Positions 11,813 to 16,391 of a DNA stretch of 16,391 nt are shown one piece after another. The position numbers and the translations under genes were made by a program. Below the pieces are notes generated by a model that was given only the letters and a program-made list of their open reading frames with translations, was not told the DNA's origin and did not search any database. Source of the stretch: DATCSE01 sp036568605. GTDB lineage: Bacteria > Pseudomonadota > Gammaproteobacteria > Burkholderiales > Burkholderiaceae_C. The stretch covers positions 1 through 16,391 of the forward strand of contig DATCSE010000602.1 of assembly GCA_036568605.1 (NCBI GenBank). The letters are read 5' to 3'. The stretch's first letter is position 1. Each line of letters starts with the position of its first letter.

Positions 11813-12382
11813 ATGAGCATCAAGAGCGACAAGTGGATCCGCCGCATGGCTGAGCAGCACGGCATGATCGAACCGTTCGAGGCCGGCCAGATCCGCAACG
11901 CCCCCGACGGCCACCGCATCGTCAGCTACGGCACCAGCAGTTACGGTTATGACATCCGCTGCGCGCCGGAGTTCAAGGTCTTCACGAACATCTACAGCAC
12001 GGTGGTCGACCCGAAGGCGTTCGACGAGAAGAGCTTCGTCGACATCGAGGCGGATGTCTGCATCATCCCGCCGAACAGCTTCGCGCTGGCCCGCACCGTC
12101 GAGTACTTCCGCATTCCGCGCAACGTGCTGACGATCTGCCTGGGCAAAAGCACATACGCGCGGTGCGGGATCATCGTGAACGTCACGCCGTTCGAGCCCG
12201 AGTGGGAGGGCTACGTGACGCTGGAGTTCAGCAACACGACGCCGCTGCCGGCGAAGATCTACGCAGGCGAGGGCTGCGCGCAGGTGCTGTTCTTCGAGAG
12301 CGACGAGGTCTGCGAGACCAGCTACAAGGACCGCGGCGGCAAGTACCAGGGCCAGCGCGGCGTCACGCTGCCGAAGACCTGA
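11813..12382 (+). CDS. dcd: dCTP deaminase
   Basis: This encodes 189 residues, the normal length for Dcd, which deaminates dCTP to dUTP in the cytoplasm as the main route to dTTP in many bacteria. The start MSIKSDKWIRRMAEQHGMIEPF, the SYGTSSYGYDIRC stretch, LGKSTYARCGI and VTPFEPEWEGYVTLEFSNTTPLP are diagnostic. E138 in TLEFSN is at the position of the catalytic glutamate of the E. coli enzyme, and R117 lies in the substrate-binding stretch. The C-terminal KYQGQRGVTLPKT is the flexible lid. It is not a bifunctional dCTP deaminase/dUTPase as far as the motifs show. Its last 20 bp overlap the convergent lysR-type gene. Dcd is a housekeeping gene; I recall it next to apbC in many betaproteobacteria, whereas here the whole fdh locus lies between them. 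Confidence 0.97.
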   Translation: MSIKSDKWIRRMAEQHGMIEPFEAGQIRNAPDGHRIVSYGTSSYGYDIRCAPEFKVFTNIYSTVVDPKAFDEKSFVDIEADVCIIPPNSFALARTVEYFRIPRNVLTICLGKSTYARCGIIVNVTPFEPEWEGYVTLEFSNTTPLPAKIYAGEGCAQVLFFESDEVCETSYKDRGGKYQGQRGVTLPKT

Positions 12383-13316
12383 GCTTGCCCGCGCTGCCGC
12401 GCTGGCCGGCGATGTAGTCGCTCAGGCCCGCGACCAGCGCGTCGAACGCGAGCCGGCAGCGCGGTGTCTGCCGCAGGTCCTCGTGCATCGTGACCCAGGT
12501 TTCCAGCGGCATCGCGAACTGGCGCGGCAGCAGCCGCACCAGCGGCGGGTCGCGATGCGCGAACGCGACCTGGCAGATGCCGATGCCGTAGCCGGCGCGG
12601 ATCGCGGCGAGCCGGACCAGGTCGTTGTCGGTGCGCAGGCCCAGGGTGTCGCGCTTCACGCCGCCGAGCCGGTCGCGCACACGCCGCTCGAACGCGTCGG
12701 CCTTGTCGAAGCCGATGATCGTGTGCTGTGCCAGCTCCGCCATGCTGCGCGGCGTGCCGGCGCGTTCCAGGTACGACGCGTGGGCGTGCAGCCCGAGCTC
12801 GATCGCACCGACCCGTCGCGCGACCAGCGAACCCTGCTGCGGCGCCACCATGCGCACCGCGATGTCGGCTTCGTGCAGCAGCAGATCCTGAATGCGGTTG
12901 CTCGCCGCGACCTCGAACGCCAGGCCCGGATGGGCCGTCCGCACGTCGCGCAGGATCGCAGGCAGCACTTCGGCGGCGACGACGTCGCTCGCGGTGATGC
13001 GCACGGTGCCGCGCAGCGCGCTGCGCACGCCGTCGCCCTGGCTGGCCGCGGTGCGGCGCAGCGCCGCGGCGGCCGAGGCCATCCCGGCGGCATACGGCCG
13101 CAGCGCGAGCGCTGCCTCGGTCGGCTCCAGTCCGCGCGGCGAGCGCACGAACAGCGCGACGCCGAGCGTGCGCTCGAGCGCCTCGATGTGCCGGCCCAGC
13201 GTCGGCTGCGCGAGCCCGAGCGCGCGTGCCGCGCCCGACAGCGAGCCCTCGTCCAGCACGCCCAGCAGCGAGCGGTACAGCTCCCAGCCGGGGTCGTCGG
13301 AGCTCTCGCGGGTCAT
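12363..13316 (-). CDS. LysR-family transcriptional regulator
   Basis: This encodes 317 residues. The N-terminal winged helix-turn-helix is clear: WELYRSLLGVLDEGSLSGAA, RALGLAQPTLGRHIEALE and LGVALFVRSPRGLEPTEAA (residues about 11-70). A linker helix and a periplasmic-binding-like effector domain follow, with VRITASDVVAAEVLPAIL, EADIAVRMVAP, DNDLVRLAAIRAGYGIGICQ and a C-terminal RLAFDALVAGLSDYI. I chose ATG 13316 because it gives the usual short lead into the helix-turn-helix; a GTG at 13379 would add 21 unlikely residues. No ribosome site precedes the ATG. It is divergent from the epimerase-like gene, the usual arrangement when a LysR protein controls its neighbour. The effector is unknown. 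Confidence 0.92.
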   Translation of the reverse strand: MTRESSDDPGWELYRSLLGVLDEGSLSGAARALGLAQPTLGRHIEALERTLGVALFVRSPRGLEPTEAALALRPYAAGMASAAAALRRTAASQGDGVRSALRGTVRITASDVVAAEVLPAILRDVRTAHPGLAFEVAASNRIQDLLLHEADIAVRMVAPQQGSLVARRVGAIELGLHAHASYLERAGTPRSMAELAQHTIIGFDKADAFERRVRDRLGGVKRDTLGLRTDNDLVRLAAIRAGYGIGICQVAFAHRDPPLVRLLPRQFAMPLETWVTMHEDLRQTPRCRLAFDALVAGLSDYIAGQRGSAGKLRSSAA

Positions 13317-13323
13317 ACGGAAA

Positions 13324-13351
13324 TGTATAGCTGTAGAGACATCTTCGGCAA
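13324..13351 (-). promoter_or_regulatory. Candidate sigma70 promoter for the lysR-type gene
   Basis: On the - strand, TTGCCG (13351-13346) and TATACA (13329-13324) are separated by 16 bp, a fair sigma70 match in a locally AT-richer stretch. Transcription would begin about 7 bases after the -10, at or next to the ATG at 13316, so the message may have no leader. The region is shared with the divergent gene starting at 13425. Confidence 0.45.
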
Positions 13352-13424
13352 TTCCATTTGAGCCTTCGAATGCCCACACTGGCGCCCTCGATCAACGGCG
13401 TCGGCAGACGCGAAGGAGCCACGA

Positions 13425-14468
13425 ATGAACAGCAGCCTCGAATCGACCGCGAGCCCGAAGACCGCGCTGGTGCTGGGTGCGACCGGCGGCATCGGGGGCG
13501 AGGTCGCGCGGCAGCTGGTCGCGGCCGGCTGGCGCGTCCGCGCGCTGAACCGCGGCCTGCAGCCCGAAGGCCGGGACGGTTGCGAATGGCGCATCGGCGA
13601 CGCGATGCACCGCGACGACGTGCTGCGGGCCGCCGCGGGTTGCGAGCTGATCGTCCATGCGGTCAACCCGCCCGGCTACCGGCGCTGGGGCGAGCTGGTG
13701 CTGCCGATGGTCGACAACACGATCGCCGCGGCGCGCGCCACCGGCGCGACCGTGGTGCTGCCGGGCACGGTCTACAACTTCGGTCCCGATGCGCTGCCGC
13801 GGGTCGACGAAGAGTCGCCGCAGCACCCGGTCACGCGCAAGGGCGCGATCCGGGTCGAGCTCGAGCGCCGGCTGCGCGCCGCGGCGGCCGATGGCGTGCG
13901 GACCATCGTCGTGCGCGCCGGCGACTTCTTCGGCCCCGGCGCAGCGAACAACTGGTTCTCGCAAGGCCTGGTCAAACCGGGCCGGCCGGTGCGCTCGGTG
14001 ACGCGGGTCGGCCGCGCCGGCGTCGGCCACCAGTGGGCGTACCTGCCCGATGTCGCCGCGACGATGCTGAAGCTGATCGAGCGCCGCCAGATGCTCCCGC
14101 CGTTCGCGGTGTTCCACATGCGCGGCCATTGGGACGCCGACGGCGCGCAGATGATCGAGGCGATCCGCCGCGTGGTCGTCGAGCACGGCGGCGCTGCACC
14201 GGCCGTGTTCCCGATGCCGTGGCCGCTGCTCGCGCTCGCGGCGCCGTTCGTGCCGCTGTTTCGTGAGCTGCGCGAGATGCGCTACCTGTGGCGCGAGCCG
14301 CTGTGCATGGACAACGCGAAGCTGCGCGCCGCGGTCGGCGACGAGCCGCACACGCCGCTGCACGAGGCGGTGCGGCGCACGCTCAGCGGGCTGGGCTGCC
14401 TGCCGCAGGCGCCGTCCGATCGACCGGCAGCAGGTACACGCCCGGCTCGGCCGACAGGCCTAGCTTGA
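13425..14468 (+). CDS. NAD(P)-dependent epimerase/dehydratase-like protein (extended or atypical SDR)
   Basis: This encodes 347 residues. The N-terminal LVLGATGGIGGEVARQLVAAGWRVRALNR is a Rossmann fold with GATGGIGG, typical of the NAD-dependent epimerase/dehydratase group. Later family-like segments are AVNPPGYRRWGELVLPMVDNT, VLPGTVYNFGPD, PVTRKGAIRVELE, VVRAGDFFGPG and WAYLPDVAATM. The usual catalytic YxxxK is not clear: the lysine region reads TRKGAIR without the tyrosine four residues before it. This suggests an atypical SDR, perhaps one that binds a nucleotide without classical catalysis. AAGGAG 6 bases before ATG 13425 is a strong ribosome site. The C-terminus has a low-complexity tail (APSDRPAAGTRPARPTGLA) lying in an 86-bp overlap with the convergent SDR gene. 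The substrate is unknown. Confidence 0.88.
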   Translation: MNSSLESTASPKTALVLGATGGIGGEVARQLVAAGWRVRALNRGLQPEGRDGCEWRIGDAMHRDDVLRAAAGCELIVHAVNPPGYRRWGELVLPMVDNTIAAARATGATVVLPGTVYNFGPDALPRVDEESPQHPVTRKGAIRVELERRLRAAAADGVRTIVVRAGDFFGPGAANNWFSQGLVKPGRPVRSVTRVGRAGVGHQWAYLPDVAATMLKLIERRQMLPPFAVFHMRGHWDADGAQMIEAIRRVVVEHGGAAPAVFPMPWPLLALAAPFVPLFRELREMRYLWREPLCMDNAKLRAAVGDEPHTPLHEAVRRTLSGLGCLPQAPSDRPAAGTRPARPTGLA

Positions 14469-15120
14469 CGGCGCGGGTGCGCTCGTCGGCCAGCACCTCC
14501 TGCGCACCGGCCTCGACCGCGTCGTACGTGTACGCGACGATCGCCTCGGGCGACGACTTCGGCGCGTCTATGCCCTTGGTCAGATCGGTGTCGACGAAGC
14601 CGACGTGCAGGCCGACCACTTGCGTGCCCTGCGCACGCAGCTCCTGGCGCAGCCCGTTGGTCACGCCCCAGGCGGCCGACTTGCTCGCCGCGTACACGCC
14701 CAACAGCGGCCCGTTGATCCAGCTCGCGATCGACAGCACGTTGAGCAGCGCGCCGCCGCCGTTGCGCGCGAGCACCGGCGCGAACGCCCGGCTCATGCGG
14801 ATCAGGCCGTAGACGTTGGTGTCGAAGTGGCGCTTCGCCGACTCGACCGCGTCCTCGGCGAGGAACCCGCCGAACGATGCGATGCCGGCGTTGTTGACGA
14901 GGAAGTTCACGTCGCCGCATTCGCGTGCCGCGGCAGCGACGTCGGCATCGTTCGTCACGTCGAGCTTGATCGGGATGACGCCGGCCAGCGTGACGCTGCC
15001 CGGATCGCGCGCGGCCGCGTAGACCTTGCGCGCGCCGCGCTTCAGCGCCTCGCGCGCGAAGGCCAGGCCGATGCCGCGGTTCGCGCCGGTGATCAGGACG
15101 GTGGCGTTGTCGAGTTTCAT
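14383..15120 (-). CDS. Short-chain dehydrogenase/reductase (classical SDR)
   Basis: This encodes 245 residues, typical for classical SDRs, which are soluble NAD(P)H oxidoreductases. The cofactor motif is TGANRGIG (residues 11-18), followed by VNNAG (75-79). The catalytic set is N102, S130 (NVLSIAS), Y143 and K147 in YAASK. HVGFVDTDLTKGI covers the loop after the active site. AR at 37-38 after the second strand hints at NADPH preference, which is inference. ATG 15120 has GAAGGAAAT upstream. The gene lies 42 bp after tetR on the same strand and so is probably in one operon with it and controlled by it. Its last 86 bp overlap the convergent epimerase-like gene, so the ends of both proteins share DNA. 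The substrate cannot be told from sequence. Confidence 0.93.
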   Translation of the reverse strand: MKLDNATVLITGANRGIGLAFAREALKRGARKVYAAARDPGSVTLAGVIPIKLDVTNDADVAAAARECGDVNFLVNNAGIASFGGFLAEDAVESAKRHFDTNVYGLIRMSRAFAPVLARNGGGALLNVLSIASWINGPLLGVYAASKSAAWGVTNGLRQELRAQGTQVVGLHVGFVDTDLTKGIDAPKSSPEAIVAYTYDAVEAGAQEVLADERTRAVKLGLSAEPGVYLLPVDRTAPAAGSPAR

Positions 15121-15162
15121 GGGGATTTCCTTCGGAGCAGGGTGGGAGGGAACACCGGCGCG

Positions 15163-15771
15163 TCAGCGGCCGGCCGGCACATCGTGTTGCGCGAGCAGCG
15201 ACTCGCGCACCGACTTCAGCAGCGCCCGGGCCTCGCGCTCGTCGGCCAGGCCGCGTGCGAGCTGCAGCGCGCCGACCATTGCGCTGGCCACCAGCGCGGC
15301 GCGCGCCGCGGCATGGGGGCCTGGCGGCAGCGCGTTGCGCACGCGCTCGACCAGCGTCGCGATGCGCTCGGCCGACGCCGCGCGCACGGCCGGATCGGCC
15401 TGGCGCGGCATCTCGGAGCACAGCGCCGCGACGACGCAGCCGCCTTCAGGCGGCTGCAGGTGCTCGGGCGACAGATAGCCTTCGAGCAGCGCGCGCAGCG
15501 GCGTCTTGCCGCCGACCGCACGCTCGGCGACACGGCGCTCGAAGTGCGCCGCGTTCTCGCGGCCGGCATGCGCGATCGCCTCCGCCAGCAGCGCATCGCG
15601 CGAGGCGAAGTGCGCGTAGAAGCCGCCGTGCGTCAGGCCGGCTTCCTTCATGACCTCGGCCACGCCGACACCCGCATAGCCATGGCGCCGGATCGCGCGC
15701 GCAGCCGCTGCGACGATGCGCTCGTGGGACTGCTGCTTGCGGGGTTGCTTCGCGGGCGCGGCGCGGTTCAT
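15163..15771 (-). CDS. TetR/AcrR-family transcriptional regulator
   Basis: This encodes 202 residues. The N-terminal DNA-binding domain is standard: SHERIVAAAARAIRRHGYAG, VGVAEVMKEAGLTHGGFYAHF (the helix-turn-helix, about residues 36-56) and ASRDALLAEAI. The C-terminal ligand domain is helical and contains EGGCVVAALCSEMPRQ with two cysteines that might sense electrophiles or oxidants, as in NemR-like repressors; this is only a possibility. The start is the ATG at 15771. A perfect 22-bp palindrome lies 16 bp upstream, which argues for self-repression. The SDR gene follows 42 bp downstream, a usual arrangement in which the repressor controls an enzyme acting on the inducing compound. Confidence 0.93.
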   Translation of the reverse strand: MNRAAPAKQPRKQQSHERIVAAAARAIRRHGYAGVGVAEVMKEAGLTHGGFYAHFASRDALLAEAIAHAGRENAAHFERRVAERAVGGKTPLRALLEGYLSPEHLQPPEGGCVVAALCSEMPRQADPAVRAASAERIATLVERVRNALPPGPHAAARAALVASAMVGALQLARGLADEREARALLKSVRESLLAQHDVPAGR

Positions 15772-15787
15772 GACGAGATTGGCTCAA

Positions 15788-15809
15788 AAATATGATGAGC
15801 ATCATATTT
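15788..15809. promoter_or_regulatory. Perfect 22-bp palindromic operator upstream of tetR
   Basis: AAATATGATG-AG-CATCATATTT has two perfect 10-bp arms and a 2-bp centre. It lies 16 bp before the tetR start codon in an AT-rich island. On the - strand the arms contain TATGAT and CATATT, possible -10 elements, so repressor binding would block transcription. This is the expected form of a TetR-family operator for the tetR-SDR unit. Confidence 0.8.
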
Positions 15810-15996
15810 GATTTTTCAGACGCGTGCATTTGGCCTGTGACCGGTGGCGCGGTGCGGGTGCTCAACCTGATCGGTCGAAGGCCCGCGAGAGTCGCTCGTT
15901 CGGGCTGAGGTATCGAAGCCCGCGTGCGCCTCGATCACGCCGCCAGGCGGTACCGTGACACGCGGGGCTCAGCGCGAACGGGGGATCGCGCGGGTC
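15810..15996. other. Intergenic region between the aceE-type gene and tetR
   Basis: No gene is supported in these 187 bp. CGGGCT (15901-15906) and AGCCCG (15917-15922) can form a 6-bp hairpin with a 10-base loop, about 75 bp beyond the aceE stop. It lacks a T-run, so it is a weak terminator candidate at best. The end near 15810 probably holds the upstream part of the tetR promoter. Confidence 0.35.
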
Positions 15997-16391
15997 TCAA
16001 ATGCTCCAAGGAGGAGGCGCTTCTACGTCGAGGGCGTAGCGCGTGATGGCCTGCGCGCACACGCTGCGATCGAGCACGCTCTGCGCGGCGAGTGCGTCCA
16101 GCGCGGCCAGCACGACCTGGTACCGGTCGACCTCGAAGAAGCGGCGCAGCGCATCGCGCGTGTCGCTGCGGCCGAAGCCGTCGGTGCCCAGCGCGGCGAA
16201 GCGCGCACCGCCGGTCAATGGCAGATGCGGTGCGATCAGCTGCGGCCAGGCACGCACGCTGTCGCTCGCCGCAACGACCGGCACGCTGCCGCCGAGCGAG
16301 CGCGCGGCATGACCGGTGCGCGGCGGCTCGCCTGGATGCAGGCGGTTCCAGCGCTCGATCTCCCGGGCTTCGCGCTCGAGCTCGGAGAAGC
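15997..16391 (-). CDS. aceE: Pyruvate dehydrogenase E1 component (homodimeric type), C-terminal end, partial
   Basis: The frame is open from the window edge to the stop at 15999-15997, giving about 131 C-terminal residues. It reads FSELEREAREIERWNRLHPG, then PVVAASDSVRAWPQLIAPHL, ALGTDGFGRSDTRDALRRFF and EVDRYQVVLAALDALAAQ. These match the end of the long homodimeric E1 of the pyruvate dehydrogenase complex (thiamine-diphosphate enzyme, pyruvate decarboxylation). The GTG at 16284 is an internal codon, not a start. The E2 gene aceF, normally directly downstream, is absent: the next gene on this strand is tetR after 225 bp. So this may be a second E1 paralogue, such as the MdeB-like 2-oxo acid E1 enzymes, rather than the main aceE. 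The ThDP-binding part lies outside the window. Confidence 0.9.
   Translation of the reverse strand, partial: FSELEREAREIERWNRLHPGEPPRTGHAARSLGGSVPVVAASDSVRAWPQLIAPHLPLTGGARFAALGTDGFGRSDTRDALRRFFEVDRYQVVLAALDALAAQSVLDRSVCAQAITRYALDVEAPPPWSI

Noticed and set aside
12322..13422. Second - strand open frame of 366 codons over the lysR-type gene
   Set aside because: It is a frame-shifted shadow rich in R/A/G; the other frame has a complete LysR helix-turn-helix and effector domain.

Overview
The window is gene-dense, very GC-rich DNA that reads as the chromosome of a betaproteobacterium, most likely from the order Burkholderiales. This is inferred from the close match of the Mrp/ApbC, FdhABC, FdhD and Dcd proteins to the versions I know from that order, and from the overall codon use. 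Nothing suggests a plasmid or phage. I see no tRNA, rRNA, CRISPR array or transposase gene. The one mobile-like element is a dispersed palindromic repeat.

Positions 1-11155 (all + strand) hold the end of an Mrp/ApbC iron-sulfur carrier gene and then a complete locus for a membrane-bound, periplasmic, Cys-type formate dehydrogenase. The order is DUF3305, DUF3306, a 730-residue multi-cluster iron-sulfur protein and a TorD-type chaperone. A 165-bp gap with a candidate operator and promoter follows. Next come a small Tat-signal protein, fdhA (molybdopterin subunit with Tat signal), fdhB (four [4Fe-4S] clusters), a small lipoprotein, fdhC (cytochrome b), a small secreted two-cysteine protein and fdhD (sulfur transfer to the cofactor). 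Formate would be oxidised at FdhA in the periplasm. Electrons would pass through FdhB to the haems of FdhC and into the quinone pool. The first four genes and fdhD would mature or insert the cofactor, or serve electron transfer during assembly.

Positions 11129-12382 hold a DUF962/Mpo1-like membrane protein (- strand) and dcd (+ strand), transcribed divergently. Positions 12363-14468 hold a LysR regulator diverging from an NAD-dependent epimerase-like gene. Positions 14383-15771 (- strand) hold a TetR regulator followed by a short-chain dehydrogenase, with a perfect 22-bp palindrome just upstream of tetR. From 15997 to the window edge is the 3' end of a pyruvate dehydrogenase E1 (aceE-type) gene on the - strand, with no aceF directly after it.

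The observations I rate highest are these. (1) The multi-cluster Fe-S protein has an N-terminal four-cysteine pattern and a central segment that resemble HdrA and the hydrogenase delta (MvhD/FlpD) family. (2) A dispersed inverted repeat sits at the 5' end of fdhC and appears to supply both its Shine-Dalgarno sequence and its GTG start codon. (3) The DUF3305/DUF3306 pair is an uncharacterised part of the formate dehydrogenase locus. (4) There are clear inverted repeats upstream of the fdh structural genes and of tetR.
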